Positions 55,201-62,267 of a stretch of DNA of 64,000 nt are shown here, in pieces. This DNA is from Undaria pinnatifida (lineage: Eukaryota > Sar > Phaeophyceae > Laminariales > Alariaceae), in NCBI GenBank assembly GCA_012845835.1, contig JABAKD010000016.1, positions 18,313,820-18,377,819 of the forward strand, read 5' to 3'. The number at the start of each line of letters is the position of its first letter. The first letter of the stretch is position 1. The notes beneath the pieces are model-generated. The model made no database searches and was not told where the DNA came from. It worked only from the letters and a program-made list of their open reading frames with translations. The position numbers and the translations under genes are program-made.

Positions 55201-58200
55201 TTTTCGGTGTCGTCTGTGCGCTGTAAATCTTCAACTCGTGGGGCAGGTATGCTGCACTGAACCGTATGTGTACTCATTCCTCCCATTGCCATTTCATTCT
55301 CGGCCGTTCCAGAAACGCGAGAAAGAGATCAAAGCGCTGGAGACGATGATCGGAGAGTTCGAGTACGAGGACGAAAACGATGAGCAGAATCGCAAACGGG
55401 ACGAGGTGACTATACCCACTTACCCACGGACCCACCGATCCACCCACCCACCACCCACCCACCTACCCATCCACCCACCCACCCACCCACCGATGCATCT
55501 CCACCCATGCCTATATCACCCCCCCCCCCGGAAACACGCGAAAAGGCGGTCGCATCCCCTGCTTGGCGCGTTTATATACATGCGTACCCCCGCTCGCAAC
55601 ATTGTGTATAGTTTTTTTTTCGTTGCTTTTCTTTGTATTTAATAGAAGGTCATTTCAAGAGTGGCAGGCACTCAGCGCGGCGGGGGGGGGGGGGGGGGGG
55701 GGGGGGTCTTTCAAAACACGCGTTATATGTGCCACTTTCGCCCAGCCCTAGCCCCTATCCTCGATCCAATCGGTCGTCCCTTGGTGCATGCTACGGCCGA
55801 AGGGTGCAAGGAGACCAAGGAGAGGGTAGACGGGGTGCCCCCCGTTTCATAGCTGGGCTTGAGCATCTCGCACGACTGACTGACTCAGTACCTCACCGCC
55901 AAAAAGACTTTAGGCGATGGTTTGTTTTTGGAGCAGCGCAGCTACCATTCCATTTTTGCGGGTTCATTTTCGCAAACTTTGCAACAACACGAAACCTTGC
56001 TACGTCGCTGACACAAATGACTCTTTTTTAGGCGATGTTTTTGGGCGCAGCGTGCTACCATTTTTAGGCGATGTTTTTGGGCGCAGCGTGGCTACCATTC
56101 CATTTTTGCGGGTTCACACCGCAAGATTAAACCAACGCGGAACCTTTAAGGCCGCAAAGGGACCGGAGGGTCACGCACGCGAGTGACCCCGGTCCACCGC
56201 AAAAAAAAACCTTCAAAAAAGTCCCCCCTGCCGTCGCCTTGGTCAGGGTTTGGCTCCGTACCCTCACCTCAAAAACTGACTGTGGATCAAATATGACCGT
56301 ACAAACCCCGATGCACAATCCCATTTGACCTGGGCATGGAACGAAAACAATTATCAAGAAATGCACAAGCTGTACACGAAGAGGGGGTAGTTCTTCAGTT
56401 GAGGGGGGGGCCATCATCTCTCAGATATACTCCGACGCGTGGAGTCATCCCACTGGTAGAGGGTTGCAGCTTTTGGGGACAAAACGTTTCTGACCTTCTA
56501 ACAGGTTGAGCGCCTCAAGTGTGCAACTATCGGTTAGCACGATATTTTTTTTCGAGTATGTTTGTTTTGGGACTACTCGTAGGGCGTGGAAATGTTGGCC
56601 GGGTTTTGCGCGAAACGTACGTGTTTGAAGCCATGTTTTCGGGTGAGATGTAGAGCTCCTCATGATATTACAGGAGCTCAGAAACTTCTTAGAATCTTCC
56701 GCATCCCCCCAGCTACGATAGAGGTACTGCTGTCCTAGCACTTTCGGACCCAAAACAAAATGTTTTTGTCGAATGACGAAGCTCCTTGACCACTTGAGAG
56801 CCCCAAAATCCCTCCCTATACTAGCTTCAAGTAAATTTGCCCCCAAACGGGTGTCCAGTTGTCAAGGCGTTAACCCAAGCTCGTCGAAACGTCTATTTTT
56901 TTCTTTCTATCCTCCGACGGATGCAGAAAAATTAAGCTTAAACACTCCCCACACTTCCACGTATTTTTTTTCATACACGTCGTGCCTCAATTTATTTTAC
57001 TCAACTGTGTTCGCAGTCCAGCGCTAGCTGTCGTGTCCTTCATCAGTTCCCGTAGGAACGTCCGTTTGTTTGTTGTCTCTTGCCATGTGAATACTTTTGT
57101 ATGCCGTAGGCCATGGGTTTGGCCATGGAGTTGGTTGCGCCATGACGCGTGCTACGGTGGAGGTGCACCACGTTTTTTATGAGGTTTCTCAATCCAGGAG
57201 CTTAAGACCTAAAAACCGTTTTGGAGAGAAAACGAAAAAACGGCCACCGTGGGTTTGGCCATGGAGTTGGTTGCACCATGACGCGTGCTACGGTGGAGGT
57301 GCACCACGTTTTTTATGAGCTTCCTCAATCCAGGATCTTAAGACCTAAAACCCGTTTTGGAGAGAAAAGACCTAAAACGGCCACCGGATGAACAGATCCC
57401 ACGGCCTGGGTACTCAACGAGAAATCACGCTAAAAAATAGCATATTTCGGACGATTTAGGGTTGAGGAAGCCCCGTGGTCATTCTAGAAGAGAACAGTGA
57501 CACCTTTGTCGTAGCCCGCGTCTATACTCAAAGTAACTTGTTTAGGGTGAGGTGTTGAGTTCCTCAAGTAAGGAAGGACTCTCAACGAAAAAACAAAAAT
57601 GATGAACGTCTTTCCGTGACATGTGTCGCTTTTTTGCCGGAAAAAAATTAATAAATAACGAGCTGCCTCTCTATTGTAGCACGCGTCCGTCCCCTCTTTG
57701 TCGAAACCTTATCGCCGCTGTCCTCGTCGTGGACGTGCGCCGCGCTGCGGTGGGGTACGTTGTTTAGGAGAGGCACAAGTCGACACCAGGCGGCGACGAA
57801 GAGCTAGACGACATGGAGGAAGGAGAGCGAACCAGGGAAGCCTTAGCCTTGGCCGCGAGAGCGGAGTTTGAGGAGAGGCTGGAAGCCGTTCGGCCGGGAG
57901 ACTACCAGCTGCAGGTTGTGGCTGAGTGTAGCAGAGCCGTGGTCATGGAATAGGCGGAGCGTACCGACGGGGGTTCAGGCATAGGCGGGGAGGACGAGGG
58001 GTACTCATTTCATGCATTCGCATATCCGTATAATCATAGACCCTCGCACCCGTACGATGCCCAGAGGAGCGTGAGGGTGCACTTGTTTCGTGCATAGCCG
58101 GAGTCGTTTGACCATAGACCCTCGCATCCCCACAATGTCGTGACGGAGCACGTCGGGTTTTCACCGACCAGGCAGACATCGCGTGCACCAAGCACAAAGC

Positions 58201-61200
58201 GCCGTAAGGTGTTCGGCGACTCACATAAACGCCGTTCTGTACCCCTTACTAAGGAGCACTTGTGAGGCGGACTTCCGCACCCTATGCGTATTTCCTTGCA
58301 CATGAAGGACAGCTTCGAACTTTTTTTTTATTTTTTATTTCTGGTGTGTGGCCACTTCCAGCGACAGCAATGGGGATACCATGTAGAAACTGTTTCAGGA
58401 CGGGACGGGACCGGACGGGACGGGGTCTTTCCTCTGTGTGCCTTCACCTTAAGTGCATGGGTCGGGGGTCGGAGGGCTGCTATCTTTTTCCTTTGTGTCT
58501 TGACTTTTGGACGCATGCCAAGATAGAGGTATCACGTTGTTACCCAAGGCTTTTCTGATGGACGGGGTTGCTCACACTGTCGCGGGAATACCCTTTTTTA
58601 TGACTTATTCAAATACGTCTGAGCTTTTTCTGATTTGACGGGGTTGCTCACGATGTCGCTGGAATACCCTTTTTATAACTATTTCAAATACTTCAGCTGT
58701 GAGTTCGATAAGTTTAGGGGGTCGATACTCATCTTTTCAACCAGCGTAATATAACGGCCGCTCTTTTTTTCCAGGTGTATTATCCTTTGAGTATATATAT
58801 ATATGACTCCTATGGATGTGCCCAGGATGAACACCAACAACATTGTTTTTCTATAATAATCATGGTCGTCGCAGCCTTTTGTACGTGTACCATATTACTC
58901 GTTGGTATATGCCTAGGCGATGGGATGTGGTACGCCTGTATTGTAACGTGCGTCCCGCCTTCTAACCCCCGAGGCGGAACGTCCTACCCCCCGCCCCCCC
59001 GATGGCTTGTCACCCTACCACGGAATGCGCAGGTTCACGTTATCGAGGTGTCCGACCTTAAAGGTAAAGATGCTTCGGGCACGAGCGATCCCATCGTGTA
59101 CGCTACCTGCCTGGGTTCGACAAAGCACACGCGGGTGCGAAAAGGAGTCAATTCGGCGGTTTTCGACGAGGTGCTCTACTTTAACCCACGGGGTCTGTCC
59201 AGGTGAAAATGCCGTTCTTGATGCATTCGCTCGCAAGAAATTGAAACGGCTGCGTCGCGAAATTTGGTCGCAATGAAGCTGAAATCGCGATACACGGCAC
59301 GAAATTCGGTCAAAATATTTTTGACATGACTATTTCGTTGACGTTTTTTTCCCCCCTCCACGGGTTGCGCTAAGGTGGAGTTGGAAGGGTAAGGGTTGCC
59401 TTGCATGTGTTATGCGTTCCGAGCGTTCACTCTACGAGTTATTTCTCAGCACGGTTGCATTGTCCGGGAGCAGCAGGATAATAATTTAGGGAGTTTTGTC
59501 AGACTTCGGTGGTGATTTTTGCCTTGTCGGGCGCCCTCTTCCCCCACCCCCCCTCATGCGATTAGTTAGACAATCAGGGTACTGCTTTTCTTTGTTTTTT
59601 TTGGTGATCACCATGATGGTTATCGAGTTAGATGATATTGTTGCGGGGTGGAGAACCCTAACTCCGCACAAGGGGAATGGTTGCATCACGTAGTGTAATT
59701 ATGGTAATGCACCCACGAGGCAGTTACATAGTAATACCCATTGCTGTCTCTGGAGTGGTCACACCAGAAACAAAGTAACTCATTGGCGCTGTCATCCATA
59801 AGCAAGAAAGTAGGCGCAAGGTGCCGATTTCCGTCTTACGAGCGGTTCTTGGAAGGATGCAGTTCACTCTTCATGCGGCTCGCCGAATACCCCACGGCGC
59901 TTCGCGCTTGCTGCAAGCAATGTCTGCCTGGTTGGTGAAAACCCAATGTGCTCCGTCCCGGCATAGAAGGGATGCGAGGGTCTATGGTCATACGACTACG
60001 GCCAAACTGAGTACACCCCCCCCCCCCCGCCCCTCATGCGATTACTCCAGTTGATCTGCAGGGGACGGAAAATGACTTCTGTATGTGTAGCCTCCCCCCC
60101 CCCCCTCGTTTCCATCGGATCAAGCTCGTTGAGTAATTGCTGAATATGGCAGCGCTTTACACAAACGCCCGCCACCGCGGCCATGGTCTAATCTTCCGCT
60201 GTCGTCACTGCTGCCACTACGGCCACTGCTGTCACTGTCGCTGTCACTGCTCTGCCACGATACGCACGACGATAGAGTACCACGTTTTCGGTCAAAGTGG
60301 TTCTGACGGACGGGGCACCCTTAAACCCAAGCACTCCCGAATACTATTGGGAAAAGCATGGAATGACACTTGTGTTTTGAGTCATCCCACGGTAGGGAGT
60401 TGCATTTTTTGGGCCAAACGTTTCTGACCGGGGGGGTGGAACTCCTTAAGTGTGTAACTCTACCGATTATTATGACAACGTTACGAGTGCTTAGAAATAC
60501 TCAAGGAAAGGCTGGTCGGGTTGCGCGAACGAATGTCTTTGAGGTCATGTTTCGGGTGATGTATTGGGCTCCTTGTGGCAGTGAGCTCAGAAGCTTCCGC
60601 TTCGCCCCTAGCGCGGGATGAATCTCTTACCGTTTTCGTTCTTTGTGCACGTGTAGGCCAAGGGAATGTTAACGTTCGTCGAGTTTTCCAGTTTGGTCAC
60701 GAAAAAGTAGGTTGTTTTTTGGGTGAGGTACAGAGCTCCCCACGCAAAGGTGTCCGGAGACGGGCCAGTCAAAGGAAAACGTCCAGCGGTCAAGGGTGTC
60801 AAACCGCTCGTTCTATACTAATACCTAGTAATTTGGCGTCAGTCAAGGTAAATTATCTTAAAATTGCAGTCGGCCAAGGGGTCAAAGTGCCGCCTCCGGA
60901 CACCTGTGTCCTCAGGGGAGGGGGGGAACCTTAAAAAAAAAGGGAAGGTGTGCACCTTTGTTTACCGTAGCATGCATCCTGCTGCTGTCGCCACTCTTGC
61001 TGTTTCCACCGACTGCCCACTGCTTGCTGTGATCACACCACCATTGCCTTCTATCGTGGGCCCTTGGCATTTTTCAAGTCGTTTTTTTTGGGGTGAAGGT
61101 ATCCTCAAGCGAGGGGGGGACCTAACAAAGCAGCAGGTGCACCTTTTCCCGTAGCATGCATCCTACCGTCTGTCACTGTTACTTTTGCCACTGATGTCGT

Positions 61201-62267
61201 TCCACCCACCCACCCACGCCCTCCGTCCCCCTTTCCCTCGCGCCGCTTCCCCCGTAGAGATCAGCTTATGCAGGCGACGGTGAACTTGCGTGTCATGGAC
61301 GCCAACACGTTTAGTCGTTCTTCTTTGATCGGGAGCTACCAGTTCGACCTCCTTGAGATATACGTTAACAAGGTAAGACCGCTAACCGCTATGCTTGCGG
61401 CTTGCGACTGGGGGGCATGAAAATGTAAAAAAACAGAAGCAATAAATAGTATCAAGTCTTAGTCGGTAGCTGCAACGAAAGTGGGCACATTTGTTTTTCC
61501 TCTCAAAACTTCAGTGTTCTGAGCGGAAAGACCAAGATACGAATGCATCAATACACTACGTACACCTCCTGGTTCTCTCCTTCTCTCATTTAGTGGAACG
61601 ATCTTCGTCTCTCACGACTTGATGTTGCATGACGTCGAAACGTGAGTTTCTATGTCAACTACCAAAGCATAATCATCTTTCAAAAGTTCTTCGCCCTGGC
61701 TTTTTCGCTAAACCTGCTGTAGTTCCACACGGTTACTCAATATGTGCCGGTAATTTTGTTTGAAGGATTACCGCACCGCTGAGCGCTCAGCGGTGGAGGT
61801 ACGTTTGTCTCTCTTAGAGATCCCACCTGCCTGGGGGCACGAGGCCTCATCTAATCCAATCGTTTGCGGCTTACACCAACATATAGCATAAATCGGAATG
61901 TCAGAATACACGCGACAGCTATCGGCTTTTTTAACGATACCTGAACTCCCTCCAAAATGGAAGAGTAGATTGCTTCATAATCTATGTTTCACAATGATGA
62001 ACTGCAGAGCAAAGACATTCAACAGTACAACGGGTATGATGCCCGGTATATAGACTGTGAGTAGTTCAACCTCAATACCCTCCCCTTGAACTCTGTTTTG
62101 TTTTGCTGGCCTTGCACTAGGGCCACGAGGTCTATCGCACGTGGGTCGCCTTGCAGAACACCGAAAGCGAGCACGAAGCCGGGGTTCAGGGTTTCCTAAA
62201 GCTTAGCGTTACTGTACTGGGGCCTGGGGACCGACAGAAGGTCCACGACTTGGCCGAAGAAATGCAG
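37188..62267 (+). CDS. Ferlin-like protein, N-terminal part (12 exons, continues past the window)
   Basis: Exons: 37188-37254, 37754-37884, 38971-39165, 47462-47548, 50427-50630, 51983-52098, 54561-54681, 55313-55405, 57768-57914, 59033-59202, 61258-61372 and 62121-62267. They join to 531 codons in one frame. Three C2 domains are seen: residues 6-131, 162-266 and about 385-500. An acidic linker (DEEEMDDDGDSGNAK) separates the first two, and a charged coiled-coil-like stretch precedes the third. The end (VQGFLKLSVTVLGPGD) matches the FerI signature after C2B in ferlins. Ferlins are tail-anchored membrane proteins that drive calcium-regulated vesicle fusion, so the C-terminal C2 domains and anchor should lie to the right. 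C2-1 lacks the first calcium Asp (GGVANPY), whereas C2-3 keeps it (DASGTSDP). Having two C2 domains before C2B/FerI is unusual. Confidence 0.85.
37754..37884 (+). CDS. Ferlin exon 2
   Basis: Acceptor AAGCAG|GA, then GGVANPYISVEVGDEKRRT and DPVWDEEIMVFSETTARN, the core of C2-1. The donor AAT|GTGAGC leaves phase 0. Confidence 0.85.
38149..38205 (+). pseudogene. Exon ghost of ferlin exon 2 (3' half)
   Basis: Reads PVWDEETMVFSETTSRN, against PVWDEEIMVFSETTARN in the true exon. The donor GT has become AT (aat|atgag) and the 5' half is absent, so it cannot be spliced as an alternative exon. Confidence 0.9.
38272..38487 (-). mobile_element. Solo LTR with a scrap of internal sequence
   Basis: 38272-38420 begins TGTTATG and ends CATAACA. 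It is followed by 'ctagcccaccctga', the same sequence that abuts the LTR of the miniature element at 32810. So it is a truncated relative, oriented on the minus strand, inserted in ferlin intron 2 between two exon ghosts. Confidence 0.6.
38488..38656 (+). pseudogene. Exon ghost of ferlin exon 3 (5' half)
   Basis: Matches 38899-39065, including about 70 bases of the preceding intron. It reads MEYLVPMVKHHDPVGSHAD against MEYLVLMVKHHDPVGSHTD. The acceptor gcgcAG has become gcgcAA, and the match ends after GMVIVDTVT. Confidence 0.92.
38971..39165 (+). CDS. Ferlin exon 3
   Basis: Acceptor GCGCAG|ATG, then MEYLVLMVKHHDPVGSH, DRMLGMVIVDTATALQAP and GKVHVK, completing C2-1. The donor AAA|GTGAGC leaves phase 0. 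Confidence 0.85.
39166..42279. other. Ferlin intron 3, first part
   Basis: Contains R10 repeats (39585-39800, 39910-40140, related to 15205-15400), an R7 fragment in inverted orientation (40818-41135), and a tandem triplet of 'cagggatcttcttga' type units at 41305-41440. No exon is recognised. Confidence 0.5.
42365..42985. repeat. Tandem array of long diverged units in intron 3
   Basis: Three to four units of roughly 180-190 bases share 'ccaatca', 'ggggtttccacac', 'gggcggcgtcgacc' and 'ccggggatggg'. Unit starts are near 42385, 42620 and 42800. Open frames through it are repeat-driven. Confidence 0.65.
43295..43405. repeat. Dispersed repeat R1 fragment, inverted
   Basis: 'actccagctgctgtgagatc', 'tttgcaagctgtgtgtg' and 'ccgatcgcgcgta' match the family. 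Confidence 0.8.
43886..44190 (-). mobile_element. tRNA-derived SINE, copy 3
   Basis: Same head, body and A tail as 11664 and 14717. B-box GAGTTCGAATCCCC lies near 44130 on the minus strand. 'gatact' directly follows the head (44191) and also stands just outside the tail (43874), a convincing target-site duplication. Confidence 0.85.
44280..44815. repeat. Dispersed repeat R2 copy
   Basis: 'actcagtacctcacgga', 'gtggcttaccattcc', 'gggtcaca..gcgcgag' and 'ccccccc' are shared in order with 55870-56230 and 63590-63800. 44280-44530 carries a further 'gagccactcgcgcgagt' inverted pair. Confidence 0.65.
44940..45395. repeat. Dispersed repeat R3, full copy 1
   Basis: About 450 bases that match 59570-60020 end to end, starting 'caccatgatggttgtc' and ending 'gactacggccatgc'. 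An internal hairpin, 'tgcggggtggagaaccctaa'/'ctccgcac', is conserved. Fragments lie at 57985-58265 (inverted) and 63800-63935. It has no coding capacity, and the T run at the start may be the A tail of a minus-strand retroelement. Confidence 0.75.
45640..45790 (-). repeat. Copy of a second SINE-like family
   Basis: Diverged match to 51500-51668 ('attcggttaac', 'gtggtcaaa.ggacta', 'aaa.ggcgtcg.cggc'). The tRNA-like head seen in the other copy is decayed here. Confidence 0.5.
45820..45970. repeat. Dispersed repeat R11 copy
   Basis: Carries 'gaagtcatgtttcgggtgat' and 'ggagctcagaaacttccg', as at 23395 and 60400. Confidence 0.7.
45971..47461. other. Ferlin intron 3, last part
   Basis: R10-like debris at 46060-46240 and otherwise unstructured sequence up to the exon 4 acceptor. 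Confidence 0.45.
47462..47548 (+). CDS. Ferlin exon 4 (acidic linker)
   Basis: Acceptor CCCCAG|GTG, then VTYFVNTPEELDRMDEEEM and DDDGDSGNAK. The donor CAAG|GTATTG leaves phase 0. It finishes the last strand of C2-1 and supplies a very acidic spacer. Confidence 0.8.
47805..47910. repeat. Dispersed repeat R1 fragment, inverted and diverged
   Basis: 'cagttgcgagttcgataaat', 'catctttgcaatctgggtga' and 'gggtgttgtgagggt' match the family weakly. Confidence 0.55.
47911..48690. other. Ferlin intron 4, left part
   Basis: No recognisable feature. Confidence 0.5.
48692..49447. repeat. (TCTCC)n satellite, about 750 bp
   Basis: A pentanucleotide pyrimidine array, nearly perfect over its first 480 bases and more irregular after 49185. 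It lies inside ferlin intron 4 and is purine-only on the other strand. Open frames of about 300 codons in both directions are artefacts of the repeat. A small outlier, 'tcctctcctctcgtctcccc', lies at 49524. Confidence 0.97.
49812..49920 (+). pseudogene. Exon ghost A of ferlin exon 5
   Basis: 'ggggcgtgtgcgacccgctg' matches 50488 onward and 'ccaaatgtggcgacg' matches 'cctaacgtggtgact'. The acceptor-like GTAG is still present, but an expanded C run (49860-49870) shifts the frame. Confidence 0.85.
50035..50115 (+). pseudogene. Exon ghost B of ferlin exon 5
   Basis: Reads RNVVTLLVVEERRKLRHPGS against PNVVTILVEAGRNLRPPGS. The acceptor AG is lost (ccctatgcgcg), and the match ends after about 25 codons. 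Confidence 0.9.
50427..50630 (+). CDS. Ferlin exon 5
   Basis: Acceptor CTTGTAG|GCG, then APNVVTILVEAGRNLRPPG, VCDPLVAVRCGAKARQCK and LKRTNNPKWHFQAEIG, ending LVLIE. The donor GAG|GTGCGG in phase 0 gives a C2-2 loop of normal length (LIEVMHSGTMSNKLIG). A later donor, ACA|GTAGGC at 50658, is possible and would add nine residues. Confidence 0.78.
50658..51679. other. Ferlin intron 5
   Basis: Contains the SINE-like repeat at 51500-51668. The rest is unstructured. Confidence 0.5.
51500..51668 (-). mobile_element. SINE-like element with an intact B box
   Basis: On the minus strand GATTAGCGGGCGAATCCG (A-box-like) is followed about 30 bases later by GGTTCGAGTCC, a perfect tRNA B box. A body shared with 45640-45790 follows. 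No cloverleaf with a clear anticodon could be drawn, so a functional tRNA is unlikely. Confidence 0.5.
51680..51845 (+). pseudogene. Exon ghost of ferlin exon 6 (5' half)
   Basis: Reads VMHSRTLSNKPIGRARIAIV against VMHSGTMSNKLIGQARLTMV, with about 90 bases of the preceding intron also duplicated (cgtcggccatga, tttggacggt). AG|GTG survives at the acceptor, but the second half of the exon and its donor are missing. Confidence 0.92.
51983..52098 (+). CDS. Ferlin exon 6
   Basis: Acceptor GACAAG|GTG, then VMHSGTMSNKLIGQARLT and EIAQAGESLTRWLPLLDG, the last strands of C2-2. The donor CCG|GTGAGC leaves phase 2, completed by the first base of exon 7 to give Arg. Confidence 0.85.
52099..52849. other. 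Ferlin intron 6, left part
   Basis: Carries a fragment of the 23659 MITE family at 52390-52455 and a (TA)n run at 52816-52836. Confidence 0.5.
52850..53305. repeat. R1 unit with C-rich arm, second long copy
   Basis: Same arm and core order as 30640-31170 and in the same orientation, including 'gccgacctatatccttaatg' at 53168 and 'gatctcacagc' at 53264. Confidence 0.85.
53306..54560. other. Ferlin intron 6, right part
   Basis: No recognisable feature apart from a short repeated 'gtcgggctgttcggcgg' at 54098 and 54186. Confidence 0.5.
54561..54681 (+). CDS. Ferlin exon 7
   Basis: Acceptor TTTTCAG|G, then WGFDAVGRGEVVVTARWHY and FTPTPTAVPSTFLGGKTK. This closes C2-2 (GEVVVTARW is its final strand) and starts a linker. 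The donor CAAG|GTAGGC leaves phase 0. Confidence 0.82.
54682..55240. repeat. Intronic array with a ghost of exon 7
   Basis: Units of 80-130 bases built from 'caccccggtgat', 'gtgttttcct', 'ttcggctcttt' and 'ggttcttaaacacac' repeat five or six times. One unit (54890-54990) still carries the 3' half of exon 7 with its donor (gaagaccaag|gtaggcgtg), one base shorter, so the frame is broken. The array thus probably grew from duplications that included exon 7. Confidence 0.85.
55313..55405 (+). CDS. Ferlin exon 8
   Basis: Acceptor TTCCAG|AAA, then KREKEIKALETMIGEFEYED and ENDEQNRKRDE, highly charged and helix-forming. The donor GAG|GTGACT leaves phase 0. It sits between C2-2 and C2-3. No defined domain. 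Confidence 0.75.
55406..57767. other. Ferlin intron 8
   Basis: Holds a (CCCAC)n stretch (55438-55495), a run of 25 G (55682-55706), repeats R2 (55870-56230, with an internal 60-base duplication at 56030 and 56070), R11 (56440-56740), R4 (56790-56875), a diverged relative of the 6977 repeat (56905-57060), and a 140-base tandem duplication (57107-57390). Confidence 0.6.
57107..57390. repeat. Tandem duplication of about 140 bp
   Basis: 'gggtttggccatggagttgg' at 57114 recurs at 57249, and 'acgcgtgctacggtggaggt' and 'ttttggagagaaaa' recur in the same order. The two copies differ at only a few positions, so the event is recent. Confidence 0.92.
57768..57914 (+). CDS. Ferlin exon 9
   Basis: Acceptor GTTTAG|GAG, then ERHKSTPGGDEELDDMEEG, TREALALAARAEFEERLEAV and RPGDYQLQ. 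The donor CAG|GTTGTG leaves phase 0. PGDYQLQ leads directly into VHVIE of exon 10, the opening of C2-3. Confidence 0.8.
57985..58265. repeat. R3 fragment, inverted
   Basis: 'accatagaccctcgcatccc', 'gacggagcacgtcgggtttt' and 'gtaaggtgttcggcgactc' are the complement of 45240-45375. Its first 90 bases are duplicated. Confidence 0.7.
58690..58775. repeat. R1 fragment, inverted and diverged
   Basis: 'cagctgtgagttcgataagt' and 'gatactcatcttttcaacca' resemble the copy at 47805. Confidence 0.5.
59033..59202 (+). CDS. Ferlin exon 10
   Basis: Acceptor GCGCAG|GTT, then VHVIEVSDLKGKDASGTSDP, VYATCLGSTKHTRVRKGVN and FDEVLYFNPRGLS. This is the clearest C2 segment (C2B-like), with both loop-1 aspartates. 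The donor CCAG|GTGAAA leaves phase 2. Confidence 0.9.
59570..60020. repeat. Dispersed repeat R3, full copy 2
   Basis: Matches 44940-45395 throughout, in the same orientation. It lies in ferlin intron 10. Confidence 0.8.
60400..60625. repeat. Dispersed repeat R11 copy
   Basis: Same landmarks as at 23395, in the same order and orientation. Confidence 0.7.
60748..60905. mobile_element. MITE, second copy of the 16923 family (inverted)
   Basis: Ends 'aggtgtccggag' and 'ctccggacacct' are mutual complements. Interior segments 'ttgacaccct', 'tggcgtcagtcaag' and 'aaggggtcaaagtg' are the complement of the copy at 16923. Confidence 0.75.
61258..61372 (+). CDS. Ferlin exon 11
   Basis: Acceptor CCCGTAG|A completes Arg, then DQLMQATVNLRVMDANTFSR and SSLIGSYQFDLLEIYVNK, the second half of C2-3. 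The donor CAAG|GTAAGA is consensus, phase 0. Confidence 0.9.
62121..62267 (+). CDS. Ferlin exon 12 (FerI-like segment)
   Basis: Acceptor GCACTAG|GGC, then GHEVYRTWVALQNTESEHEA, GVQGFLKLSVTVLGPGD and KVHDLAEEMQ. The pattern W.ALQN..S...G..GFLK.S..VLGPGD is the ferlin-specific segment after C2B. The donor CAG|GTAACG leaves phase 0, so more exons follow to the right. Confidence 0.9.
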
